From positions 1,302,001 through 1,366,000 of the forward strand of contig NZ_CP076547.1 of the NCBI RefSeq assembly GCF_018889995.1: a DNA stretch of 64,000 nt. Direction: 5' to 3'. Below, piece by piece: positions 19,087-27,147 of this stretch; the stretch's first letter is position 1, and the number at the start of each line of letters is the position of its first letter. Source of the stretch: Subtercola sp. PAMC28395. GTDB lineage: Bacteria > Actinomycetota > Actinomycetes > Actinomycetales > Microbacteriaceae. The notes beneath the pieces were generated by a model. That model ran no database searches. It was not told the origin of the DNA and saw only the letters and a program-made list of their open reading frames with translations. A program made the position numbers and the translations under genes.

Positions 19087-19128
19087 AGCCCCACCCGGTT
19101 GACTGTTTCAGTCTGGGGTGGGGCTTTG
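19087..19128 (+). terminator. Intrinsic terminator after int
   Basis: Stem AGCCCCACCC / GGGTGGGGCT (19087-19096 with 19116-19125) followed by TTTG. It lies 26 bases after the int stop. Confidence 0.8.
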
Positions 19129-19174
19129 TTCGTGTTCGGCGCTATGCTTTGGTCAACCAAATGGGGGGGGAGTC

Positions 19175-19390
19175 ATGTACGGTACGCCGGATTACAGTGG
19201 CCTCATCATGGTCGGTATCCTCGTCGCGGTCGCCTCGCTGATCGTCGGTATCGCGATCACCTACTTCGTGGTCAAAGCGGCCGTACACGCCGCGCTAAGG
19301 GAGCGCGAGGCGGTGCCCGTGAAGCCGCGAGAGTTCGAGCTGCCGGACGCCCGCCCGAAACCGAAACCCGCCGCCGAGGATTGGCCCTGA
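19175..19390 (+). CDS. Small single-span membrane protein (prophage)
   Basis: 71 residues from ATG 19175, preceded by a G-rich ribosome-binding site (gggggggag). One transmembrane helix lies at residues ~10-35 (LIMVGILVAVASLIVGIAITYFVV), then a basic stretch and a Pro-rich cytoplasmic tail. It stands between two terminators with the next two plus-strand genes, a position typical of prophage-expressed moron genes. A TATGCT box at 19143 may be its -10. The function is unknown; immunity or exclusion is possible. Confidence 0.6.
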   Translation: MYGTPDYSGLIMVGILVAVASLIVGIAITYFVVKAAVHAALREREAVPVKPREFELPDARPKPKPAAEDWP

Positions 19391-19515
19391 TGGGCGGCGA
19401 TGGTGCGTCTGCGGTTCCCTGACCGGATCGCTGCGTGACCGGTAGTGCTACGGTCACAGTCGCGCCGGTGATAACGGAACACTCTCAGCGAGACCCTGCG
19501 GCTATGCTAAGCAGC

Positions 19516-19701
19516 ATGTTCACCACTCGCGACAAGCAAACCCTGTTTTTGGTCGTGTTCTTCGGGGCGCTCATCTTCGCGCCCGCAGGCTGGCTTATCA
19601 GTATCGGGTGGGCATGGCTTGGATGGGTGTACGTGGTTTTCATGGCCGTCCTCGTGGTCATTGCGGTATTGGCGCGAAACGGTGCATTCACGAAGAAATG
19701 A
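19516..19701 (+). CDS. Small two-span membrane protein (prophage)
   Basis: 61 residues from ATG 19516 (ATG 19504 and GTG 19435 are in frame). Two hydrophobic helices are visible: TLFLVVFFGALIFAPAGWLI and WLGWVYVVFMAVLVVIAVLA. No ribosome-binding site is obvious. A gctatgct box similar to the one before 19175 overlaps the start. It has its own hairpin downstream (19728-19769). It probably belongs to the lysogenically expressed left arm. Confidence 0.5.
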   Translation: MFTTRDKQTLFLVVFFGALIFAPAGWLISIGWAWLGWVYVVFMAVLVVIAVLARNGAFTKK

Positions 19702-19727
19702 CCTGAGCGCTGGTTAAACACAAAAAG

Positions 19728-19769
19728 GTAGCGCCTCACCTTTCTCGTCGGAGCCGGGTGAGGCGCTAC
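19728..19769. terminator. Strong hairpin, probable terminator
   Basis: 13-bp perfect stem GTAGCGCCTCACC / GGTGAGGCGCTAC with a 16-base loop. The A-run at 19722-19726 makes it a canonical U-tailed terminator for minus-strand transcripts. On the plus strand it lacks a U-run. Confidence 0.65.
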
Positions 19770-19830
19770 TAGGTGGTGATTCTTTGCGCCGGTCGAACGC
19801 AAGCACGCAGCGTAGGGCCATAATTTGATT

Positions 19831-20919
19831 GTGTCCGATCGCCCAGAGATCCGCGCCCTGACCGGGCTGAGGATTATCGCCGCACTGTGGGTAGTGTTCT
19901 TCCACTTCAACGGCCAGTTCGTGGAGCTGATCCCTGAACTTTCTGGGCTGTCGTTTCTCTGCAATACCGGGTATCTGGCTGTGGATCTGTTCTTCGTGCT
20001 GAGCGGGTTCATCCTCGCGTATCAGTACCTGGGCGAGTTCGAGGCAGGGCAGGGCGACTACCGGCATTTTCTTGTGCGGCGGTTGGCGCGGATCTACCCG
20101 ATGATGTTCGTCACGACGGCGGTGCTGATCGTGATCGTATTCGTGGATCAGCCCGACTACCCTGACTTCTATTCGGTGAGCGGGGCTCTTGATGACCTGA
20201 CGTTGACGCGTGGGTGGTTTGTGCCGTCGGAGGGGTGGAATTATCCGGCCTGGTCGTTGAGCTCGGAGTGGCTCGCCTACCTACTCTTCCCTCTCGTCGT
20301 CGCTATGGTGCTGCGTGTGGCGCGCATTTCGAGGGAGTGGTTGCTGATCCTGCTCGTGATGCTCCTCGGGGCAGAGGTCGCCGGGTCGGTATTCCTCGGC
20401 GGCGCGGATGGGATGCCGGCGCCAGACGTGCGGGTGCTCGTGGCCTTCACTGCAGGGGTGGCGATGTTCCTGTTCCGTGATCTGCTGCCGAAGGGGCGGG
20501 CGGCGGGCACGATCGCGACGGTGAGTCTCGTGGCACTGATCGCATGCACTGGGTTGATCCCATCGGGCCCGGGCCGGGCAGCTGTCGGGCTGGCGCTATG
20601 CATCATGGTCGTCGGGTTCCTGTCGACAGCGTCAGGCCCCATCATGCGGGTGCTCGGTAGTCGGCTGATGGTCTTCGGTGGGCGCATCTCGTTCGCCGTG
20701 TATATGGTCCACGGGCTGCTGTATCTGTGGCTGCCTCTCGCGAAATGGTACGGGTCACCGCTGCTCGAGCGCCTGGCGATCGCGGCCAGCGTGTTCGGGC
20801 TCCTCTTCACGATCGCGATCTTTGCCCACTACTCGATCGAACGACCTGCACAGGCGTGGGTGATGAAGATGTGGGCTCGTCTCAGGGCACGCAAAAAAGC
20901 CCCTCAGCCAGTCCCGTGA
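19831..20919 (+). CDS. Acyltransferase family 3 membrane protein (OafA-like)
   Basis: 362 residues from GTG 19831 (TTG 19825 possible). The fold is that of acyltransferase-3: ten or more membrane helices and the motifs RALTGLRIIAALWVVFFHF (catalytic His), VDLFFVLSGFIL and FLVRRLARIYP. The family O-acetylates cell-surface glycans or cell-wall polymers. As a plus-strand gene bracketed by terminators in an otherwise minus-strand prophage it is a clear lysogenic-conversion cargo candidate, possibly altering the receptor against superinfection. The surface substrate is unknown. Confidence 0.88.
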   Translation: MSDRPEIRALTGLRIIAALWVVFFHFNGQFVELIPELSGLSFLCNTGYLAVDLFFVLSGFILAYQYLGEFEAGQGDYRHFLVRRLARIYPMMFVTTAVLIVIVFVDQPDYPDFYSVSGALDDLTLTRGWFVPSEGWNYPAWSLSSEWLAYLLFPLVVAMVLRVARISREWLLILLVMLLGAEVAGSVFLGGADGMPAPDVRVLVAFTAGVAMFLFRDLLPKGRAAGTIATVSLVALIACTGLIPSGPGRAAVGLALCIMVVGFLSTASGPIMRVLGSRLMVFGGRISFAVYMVHGLLYLWLPLAKWYGSPLLERLAIAASVFGLLFTIAIFAHYSIERPAQAWVMKMWARLRARKKAPQPVP

Positions 20920-20937
20920 AGGACTGACTGAGGGGCT
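20893..20937. terminator. Bidirectional terminator between cargo acyltransferase and tail operon
   Basis: Stem GCCCCTCAG-CAGTC / GACTG-CTGAGGGGC with a short loop. An A-run on the left (20893-20898) gives a U-tail for minus transcripts; the plus side has ttcgtt. The acyltransferase stop codon lies inside the hairpin. Confidence 0.82.
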
Positions 20938-20992
20938 TCGTTGTGATGCTATGTGAGTCAAAGTGGGACGCTACCGGCAGCCCCCGTGGGAA

Positions 20993-23653
20993 CTAAGGTT
21001 CGACGGTGACGTGTACCGCTGTTAATGGCACCGTGCCGGTAGGGGTGAGGGTCACGAGATTGCCAACTGTTGCTGTTGAGGGTAAAGTGCCGCCACCAGC
21101 AGCGGTGATGCTGTAACCGGCGTAAACGGTAGCGCCGAGAGCGCCCGTGAGCGTTGCGACTCCCGTGTTCTGCAAGTTCGTCACAGCGTTCGTGATGGAA
21201 GTCACAGCAGGCGAGGCTGTACCCGTAACCCATTGCACCGCAGGAATGATAGACACCCCGCGTGCCGCGTTGCTCGGGAAAAGACCGCCCTCTACAGACA
21301 GTTCAGGGGTGCCCGTGACTGTTGCATCATAAAGCGCCGTGACCGCCCGAATCACACCAGAGACCGGCGTCAACATCTCTACCAGCAACCCGCGAAGCTG
21401 ACATGGCGAACCCGTCCCAGCCGAACGAACACCCCATGCTAACGACGAGATATGCGCAGGGTTCCCCGTGAAAATCTCCCCACCGCGACAGTCGAGAACA
21501 CTACTGAATAACATCGTTCCGTTCGCACGTACACCCGTGAGAGGGGTGTAATAAAAACCTGGGGTCATCGCTTGCACGCCGACCTGCGGCGTCGGGGTTG
21601 CCCCTGGTGCGGCGACCTGAGCGCGGATCTTCAGGTCGGCGGGTACAGTGCCATCCAGCGCGCTTGGCGTGAACGTGGCAACCCCACCCCACACACCATT
21701 CAGAGGGGCGTTCGGGTTCGACGGCCCGAAGAACGTTCGGTAACCCGACGTATAGGTAGGGTCAGACGTGCCCTCCCACTGAAACACGGGGTCTGGTGCG
21801 AGCACCACCTCCACACCGGTCACAGAGGCGGTCGGGTACGCCCGCACACTTCGAGCCTGATTGTTCAGCCCCGAGTAAATCGCCCACGTCGCCGTACCAC
21901 TGCTCCACGCGGCCACGTTCGTTCCGCCGCTCGAGCTGTTCGCAATAATGATGTCGTCATGCCAGGTTGTACCAATGAGGTAGTAGTGGTGCAAGTTCCA
22001 ATTACCCGCAACCCCCACCCATTTGAACGCGTGAGGCACATTGTTGCTGTCCACCGATGCGCTACCACCAGAAACAAGACCTGTGATCGTACCGGCCGCG
22101 GTGGGAATAACTGCAGCCGTGTTCGATGGCAGAAGCGGCAGGGTCATCGTGGTGCCTGCAGCGTTCTTCCACGTCACACCATTGTCGGCGGACTTGATAT
22201 AGCCGAAGTCGTGCGACGACGCCGCAGTGTCATCGACCCGCCAGTTGAAGAACCAATGAATGGTTCCGTCAGGGCCAACAACGGGGCGGTACGGATACGC
22301 CGACTCGTCAGGGCTCACAGGGGTGGTGCCCTTGAAAACACAACCACCAGTGAACGTGTCTGCCCATGTCTGAGACGACGTGTTGTAGGTTCGGAGGAAC
22401 TGATCACCGTTACCGGAAACCCCGTTCCGGTGAGTGCCGAGCAGGTTACCACTCGGCAACCTGACGCCCACAGGGTAAGTGAACTGGCTCTCGTTCGTGC
22501 CGACCATGCCAGGGAAGACCCACGCGCTAGCGTCGTACGGGTTAGAGGAGCGCGCGTACCGCATCTTCACGTCGTGCATGTTGCCCCACAGGTGCAAGTA
22601 CCCGTTGCCGTCGATCGTCAGTTCAAGGGCGTTGTGACCGTCGTTCACGGCGGGTGAACGCATAGGATTACCGGGCACCTGAGACAGATCGGTTTCAATG
22701 TGCGAGCGTGTGTTGGGATCCCATTTCGAGACGATGGGGCGACCCAACGAATCCCAGCGCGCCGACCATTCTGAACCGTTCGGCCCAGTCGTTGTGACCG
22801 AGCGACCGTTGCCGGAGTTGATCTGCTGCTTTCCCATGACAGCAGTGGGGAACTGGCGGAACTCTGAATAGACAGGCGACACGGCATTGAGGGCAGCGAA
22901 ACCGGCGTAACGGCTATCGGTGGAGCTGAGCGGGGTGTGACCGCTGGTGATCTTCCACGTCTTGACGCCCGCGATAGAGACTACCTGGAAGGTCGAGAGC
23001 TGACCGGCAAGGCTGAGGAACGCGGCAGTCGCGCCGCTGTCCGTCGAGTCGGCACCCGCGAACGCGCAGGAGATGACGTTCGCGCTTGTGTCGAGGGCAT
23101 CCTTCTGCACGCCGATCGAGTCGCCTACGCTCAGGCCAGAGAGTGTCGGGAACGTAACCGTCATGCCGCCAGCAGTGGCGTTGTAGCGGCTGATCTGACC
23201 GACAACGGGTGCGGTGTTTGTCGTCAAAGCACCAGTCGCAGTGAACTTCGCCTGCGTCACAATCGTGGCCGATAGTGCTGTTTGGAAGTCCGTGTATGAC
23301 GGCCACAACCCAGGGAACGGGGTAGGCCCAACGCCCGAAGCCATGGCCGTGTACTCGACAGGGTTACCCGTCGTACCAGTGAACGTTTTCATGGCCACCT
23401 CGAGGACCTGCGCGCCCACACCTTTGCCCTGCACGATCTTGAACGCCCACGTGATCGGTTGCCCAAGGTACGTGTCTTCGACGTTGGTTATCGTGCATGT
23501 TCCGGACTGGAAAATGTATGGTTGCGCGAGGGCGTAGTTGATGGCTGTGCCGTCAACGAACGCGGCGGCGGGAGCGATCAGGATTATTGCCCCGTCAGGG
23601 ATTGTTGCCCCCGCCCCGTACAGGCCAGAGAAGTGGATTGTTCTTTTGCTCAC
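20993..23653 (-). CDS. BNR-propeller tail fibre / receptor-binding or depolymerase protein
   Basis: 886 residues from GTG 23653. The N-terminal ~230 residues are Gly/Thr/Ala-rich and beta-structured (tail attachment region, with VGDSIGVQKDALDTSANVISCAFAG). Residues ~280-640 resemble the BNR_4 sialidase-like propeller family (NDGHNALELTIDGNGYLHLWGN, MRYARSSNPYDASAW, PDGTIHWFFNWR, SADNGVTWKNAAG). The C-terminus is a Thr/Ala-rich beta domain. BNR_4 proteins act on glycans, so a cell-wall polysaccharide is the likely target. It lies after the lysis genes and behind a terminator, so it has its own transcription unit or relies on read-through. Confidence 0.75.
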   Translation of the reverse strand: MSKRTIHFSGLYGAGATIPDGAIILIAPAAAFVDGTAINYALAQPYIFQSGTCTITNVEDTYLGQPITWAFKIVQGKGVGAQVLEVAMKTFTGTTGNPVEYTAMASGVGPTPFPGLWPSYTDFQTALSATIVTQAKFTATGALTTNTAPVVGQISRYNATAGGMTVTFPTLSGLSVGDSIGVQKDALDTSANVISCAFAGADSTDSGATAAFLSLAGQLSTFQVVSIAGVKTWKITSGHTPLSSTDSRYAGFAALNAVSPVYSEFRQFPTAVMGKQQINSGNGRSVTTTGPNGSEWSARWDSLGRPIVSKWDPNTRSHIETDLSQVPGNPMRSPAVNDGHNALELTIDGNGYLHLWGNMHDVKMRYARSSNPYDASAWVFPGMVGTNESQFTYPVGVRLPSGNLLGTHRNGVSGNGDQFLRTYNTSSQTWADTFTGGCVFKGTTPVSPDESAYPYRPVVGPDGTIHWFFNWRVDDTAASSHDFGYIKSADNGVTWKNAAGTTMTLPLLPSNTAAVIPTAAGTITGLVSGGSASVDSNNVPHAFKWVGVAGNWNLHHYYLIGTTWHDDIIIANSSSGGTNVAAWSSGTATWAIYSGLNNQARSVRAYPTASVTGVEVVLAPDPVFQWEGTSDPTYTSGYRTFFGPSNPNAPLNGVWGGVATFTPSALDGTVPADLKIRAQVAAPGATPTPQVGVQAMTPGFYYTPLTGVRANGTMLFSSVLDCRGGEIFTGNPAHISSLAWGVRSAGTGSPCQLRGLLVEMLTPVSGVIRAVTALYDATVTGTPELSVEGGLFPSNAARGVSIIPAVQWVTGTASPAVTSITNAVTNLQNTGVATLTGALGATVYAGYSITAAGGGTLPSTATVGNLVTLTPTGTVPLTAVHVTVEP

Positions 23654-23673
23654 AGTGCGGGGACCTTCCGGTT

Positions 23674-23716
23674 AAAAAAGAAAAGCCCCACACGGGAGGC
23701 AGAACGATGGGTGGGG
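23674..23716 (-). terminator. Terminator downstream of the holin-like gene
   Basis: On the minus strand CCCCAC...GTGGGG (23716-23711 with 23691-23686) is followed by cttttctttttt. It starts directly at the stop of the gene at 23717-24145. Confidence 0.75.
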
Positions 23717-24145
23717 TCAGACGCCAGTCGGTAAACCTGTGGCAGGGTCGATAGGTGATGCGGGGGCGGCTGCGACCTCATCGAACGGCACGAGCGGGGT
23801 CCCAGCATGCGGCACAGGGGCGGCAACGAACGTCGGGAGGGTCGGGGCCACCGTAGCGGCAGGGACCGTCGCGAGAGCCGTCTGCGTGTACGTCGACGGC
23901 AGACCATTCACGAGAATGTTCGACGCCGAGAACAGACCAGACAGCACCGCGGACACCACCACAGCACCGACCGCGAAACCAACCGTCCGCAGGTCGATCG
24001 CGGCGAGCTGCCCCGCAGTGACAACAACGTAACCGGCTGAGGTCACCAGACCGGTGCCCTTGATGACCTGCCATGTAGTGCGGAGACCCGCTACGAGCGC
24101 CGCCTCACGGTTCGCGGCAGGGAAAAGTGTTGATGCTACAGACAT
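23717..24145 (-). CDS. Holin-like small membrane protein
   Basis: 142 residues, ATG 24145. It has two likely hydrophobic segments (VTSAGYVVVTAGQLAAIDL and VGFAVGAVVVSAVLSGLFSA, residues ~33-75) and a long Ala/Pro-rich C-terminal tail. The pattern NREAALVAGLRTTWQVI followed by two membrane helices is that of r1t-type holins of actinobacteriophages. It is adjacent to the lysin gene and expected to permeabilise the membrane at lysis. Confidence 0.65.
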   Translation of the reverse strand: MSVASTLFPAANREAALVAGLRTTWQVIKGTGLVTSAGYVVVTAGQLAAIDLRTVGFAVGAVVVSAVLSGLFSASNILVNGLPSTYTQTALATVPAATVAPTLPTFVAAPVPHAGTPLVPFDEVAAAPASPIDPATGLPTGV

Positions 24146-24149
24146 GGGG

Positions 24150-24653
24150 TTACTCCTTATGTTTGGGGGTTTGGTCGATGATGCGGTTGGACGCGGCGAG
24201 TTCGATGTGTTCGGTTAGCTTCGCGGCCGTTTCAGTGGTGGTCTTCTTCAACGCGATCGCCTGACGTTTCACATGCCCGACATCGATCTTCACCGCACCA
24301 ACGTCAATGCGGATCTGGGCTTGACCGTCCTCAAGGTCCGCGAGCTTCACGACAGCCTTAGATACTGAGTCATTCAGCGAACCGCCACCGTTCGGGCCGA
24401 CCTGGTATGCGATCTTCGTAAGCTTTACCCCCTGACCATCGAGGGTGGCGTTCTGCTCGCTCAGGGTCGCGTCGGTGCGTTTCATGAAATTGGGAAGTTC
24501 CGTCAATGACTGGGTGAAAATCACTGCCGCTTGCAGCATCCGCCATAACGCTGGGATGACTTTGATACCAGCCCCCACAACCCCGAGAACAACAGAGACG
24601 GCGATCACCCACTGCAGCCACAGCCATGCTTGAGAAAAGTCGAGACTAGGCAT
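24150..24653 (-). CDS. Membrane-anchored coiled-coil protein of the lysis cassette
   Basis: 167 residues, ATG 24653. One N-terminal transmembrane helix lies at residues ~10-35 (WLWLQWVIAVSVVLGVVGAGI), followed by a long helical region with heptad-like Leu/Val/Ile spacing. Proteins of this build sit beside holins in many actinobacteriophages and may be a second holin or a holin regulator. It is four bases from the next gene. Confidence 0.6.
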   Translation of the reverse strand: MPSLDFSQAWLWLQWVIAVSVVLGVVGAGIKVIPALWRMLQAAVIFTQSLTELPNFMKRTDATLSEQNATLDGQGVKLTKIAYQVGPNGGGSLNDSVSKAVVKLADLEDGQAQIRIDVGAVKIDVGHVKRQAIALKKTTTETAAKLTEHIELAASNRIIDQTPKHKE

Positions 24654-24685
24654 GCGTTACCCCTCCCGGAGTGCAGGAAAGGGGT

Positions 24686-25564
24686 TTACGCAGAGCCGTC
24701 TTTCTTGGGGATGCCGTCAAAGTCGGGCTGGTTGACGTTCACGAGGCCGTGGCCATCGCTGATACCCCCCGAGACGGCGATGGAGTACTCGAGCTGCGTC
24801 ATCACGCGACGTTTGCCGTCTGCGAAGTCGAGGTAGTACGGGTAGGCTGCGCCCGTCAGGGTTCCGAGAATAATCATGCCTTTGCTCCTTCTGAGTAGTG
24901 AATTGGCGACTTCAATCTGTCGTTCAAGGTCTGCCTGATTCGTGGTGGCAGAAGTGTCGGCGTGCACCGTCCCGAGGTACGCGGCAAGTGCGTCGTAGTT
25001 GATCAGGTTGGTGTCAACGCTCCCGCCGAACCCGGCATGGCGCGCTACCGACGTGTACTGCCAGAGAATGCGTGTTGCCCAAGGGCCGTTGCCGGGGTCC
25101 CTCCCAGGGGTGCCGTCGTTCGCACCGTAGTTCGCGACCCACAGCGGCGAACCGATATCAGAAACGGCCTTCCACTGCGGCTGAAACAGCAACGACGACG
25201 AACCATAGGTTGCCGGTGTGACGCCGATGAGTTCCTTGACCCGCTGATGGAATGCGATTACCTGATCGGGGTTCCATGCGTTAGGCGATTCGACATCAAT
25301 CGCGGTCAGATCGCCGGGCCGGTAGTCGATGATCGACACGTACCATTCGGCAGCTTGCACAGGGTCTACGGGGCCGTTGAACAGGTAGGTTCCGAAACTT
25401 TTACCCAGCCGGCGCGCGTTGTCGCGGTTGAATGTGAGCTTGGAATCTTGAAGCATCCCGCCGCTCTCGAGCGTTCCCGCGCGCGCGATGACAAGCTGAA
25501 CCTCATCGGACATCTGCGCATAGTTCGGGAACCCCTGCGCATAGGAAATATCTAGAGCAACCAA
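24686..25564 (-). CDS. GH25 lysozyme-type endolysin
   Basis: Glycoside hydrolase family 25 muramidase cleaving the glycan strand of peptidoglycan. The fold begins VALDISYAQGFPNY (first catalytic-site Asp); DLTAIDVESPN holds the DxE catalytic pair, followed by YGSSSLLFQ and PLWVANYGAN and a strand with RILWQYTS. The C-terminal ~90 residues are a helical linker and an unknown beta domain, perhaps wall binding. TTG 25564 is preferred because GGAAGG lies eight bases upstream. The frame is open to GTG 25588, which abuts the U-run of a terminator and has no ribosome-binding site. Confidence 0.9.
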   Translation of the reverse strand: MVALDISYAQGFPNYAQMSDEVQLVIARAGTLESGGMLQDSKLTFNRDNARRLGKSFGTYLFNGPVDPVQAAEWYVSIIDYRPGDLTAIDVESPNAWNPDQVIAFHQRVKELIGVTPATYGSSSLLFQPQWKAVSDIGSPLWVANYGANDGTPGRDPGNGPWATRILWQYTSVARHAGFGGSVDTNLINYDALAAYLGTVHADTSATTNQADLERQIEVANSLLRRSKGMIILGTLTGAAYPYYLDFADGKRRVMTQLEYSIAVSGGISDGHGLVNVNQPDFDGIPKKDGSA

Positions 25565-25588
25565 TGGGTGGCCTTCCGTTTGTGGCAC

Positions 25589-25614
25589 AAAAAAAGGCCC
25601 GCACGCAGCGGACC
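25589..25614 (-). terminator. Terminator between tail genes and lysin
   Basis: On the minus strand GGTCCGC-tgcgt-GCGGGCC is followed by seven T residues. It separates the tail operon from the lysis cassette. Confidence 0.82.
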
Positions 25615-25631
25615 GGAGTTAGGGGATGAAG

Positions 25632-26255
25632 CTACGGCGAAACGTACATCGCCCAAACGCTTGTGCCGTTCTTGTTGATCGAACCGACACCTGACGCCGC
25701 CGTGTACTGCAAAGCCAACACAAGGTCACCGCCCGACCACGCAAACGGCGAAATGTACGAAACCGCCTCCGGCTGGGTCGTCAGTCCGTGCTGAATGTCA
25801 ACAGACACCGACGCGCCACCCGCAAGCAGACGCAAGTTCCCCAAAGACGCAACCGAACCAAACAGGGAAGCGTTACACCCGATCAGGTAATTACCTGCCG
25901 GCGCGCCCGTGATCGTCCCACCCGCCAGCGACGCGAACGAACCTGACGTGAACGTGTCGGTCGCGTTCGCAGACACGCGAGGGAAAGCGACCAGAGGCTG
26001 TGCGACAACACGCGTCTGGGCAACCCACCCGCCCGACCGGTAAAGGTACGTGATGCCCGTGTCGGTTTCGTAGAACCGCAGACCTTCCCACCGGAACGCT
26101 CCAGTCAGGGCTGCACGGTCGGACGCTAAACCCACCTTGTAGTTACCGACCGTTGCAGCGTAAACGCCGATCTCGGTCAGGTCTGCCGCGTCAGCGGGAA
26201 CACCCAACGTCGTGTACTGAGGTTCACCCTTCGGGCCAGTGTTATCGCGTGCCAT
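25632..26255 (-). CDS. Minor tail / tail-tip protein
   Basis: 207 residues from ATG 26255 with AAAGGAG eight bases upstream. The N-terminus (MARDNTGPKGEPQYTTLGVPADAADLTEIG) and a domain with GLRFYETDTGITYLYRSGGWV resemble short phage tail proteins of Microbacterium and Arthrobacter phages. The C-terminal half is Ala/Gly/Ser-rich beta structure. Likely part of the adsorption apparatus. It is the last gene before the terminator that precedes the lysin. Confidence 0.55.
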   Translation of the reverse strand: MARDNTGPKGEPQYTTLGVPADAADLTEIGVYAATVGNYKVGLASDRAALTGAFRWEGLRFYETDTGITYLYRSGGWVAQTRVVAQPLVAFPRVSANATDTFTSGSFASLAGGTITGAPAGNYLIGCNASLFGSVASLGNLRLLAGGASVSVDIQHGLTTQPEAVSYISPFAWSGGDLVLALQYTAASGVGSINKNGTSVWAMYVSP

Positions 26256-26265
26256 GACGCTCCTT

Positions 26266-27147
26266 TTAGTATTTGCTCGAGATCCGGATAGTGCCCGACT
26301 GCCCGTCTTGGGAGAGGCTTGAAAAGTTGGTCCAACCGCCCGTGTTCGTCCCGACACCGGCAGAACCGCCACCCGTTTGCAGGGCAGAGCCGAAACTGTT
26401 CGGGAGCGTCACCCAACCTGAGATCGGCGGGACCGAAACAGACGTGCCGTATGAAGGCGCACCGCCTGGCATCGACTGGTAGCCGTGCAGGGCAATGTTG
26501 GTGTTCGCGTTGACGATGATCTGCGCAACCGAAAGGTAAAGCTCCACCTTCGTTACGACTGCCGATGATGGGAGGGTGTCGCTGATTTTCGACCCGTAGA
26601 ACCATGCGCCCTGCCAATGATCTGATGAGATCACTTGGCCGCGTTTCCACGAACCGTACCCGTAAGATCCGGCGTCTACGGCGGTGAAAGTGTCCACATG
26701 CTGCACAGCCCCACCATCCGTAACAGGTGGCGGCACACCGGGAACGGGAGACGTTGAGAGGGGAATTACGGCCTTCCCGCCACCGTTCCACGACAGCATC
26801 CACACATCACTGACAGCAGGAGTGATACCGCGCATGAACGGGACCGTCACCTGACCGAAAACAGTATCCAACGTCACAAAGTTGCCCGACACCGAAACGA
26901 CTGTGCCCTGCCCCGGTTTCATCACCGCAGACCCAACAACAAAATGGACCCCATCGAAGGACCACACAATTACGGTGTCGTTGACCTCGGGCAGGTAGTC
27001 GGATGCCACAGACGCGGTGAACGGCCCACCGCCAGAATCCACAACCATCTGCGTTTGCGTGGCCGAGATCATCCGTGCGACCGTCGAAGTGAACTTCGTG
27101 CGCTTCGCGATCTCAATGAGCAGTTTCTGGGTATCAGAATCGATCAC
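26266..27147 (-). CDS. Minor tail protein
   Basis: 293 residues from GTG 27147, overlapping the upstream gene by GTGA. N-terminal helix (DTQKLLIEIAKRTKFTSTVARM), then a beta-barrel-like region (TVVSVSGNFVTLDTVFGQVTVPFMRG), then a C-terminal jelly-roll-like domain (KVELYLSVAQIIVNANTNIALHGY...). The mix suits a tail tip or fibre-anchoring protein. No catalytic motif is visible. Confidence 0.6.
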   Translation of the reverse strand: MIDSDTQKLLIEIAKRTKFTSTVARMISATQTQMVVDSGGGPFTASVASDYLPEVNDTVIVWSFDGVHFVVGSAVMKPGQGTVVSVSGNFVTLDTVFGQVTVPFMRGITPAVSDVWMLSWNGGGKAVIPLSTSPVPGVPPPVTDGGAVQHVDTFTAVDAGSYGYGSWKRGQVISSDHWQGAWFYGSKISDTLPSSAVVTKVELYLSVAQIIVNANTNIALHGYQSMPGGAPSYGTSVSVPPISGWVTLPNSFGSALQTGGGSAGVGTNTGGWTNFSSLSQDGQSGTIRISSKY

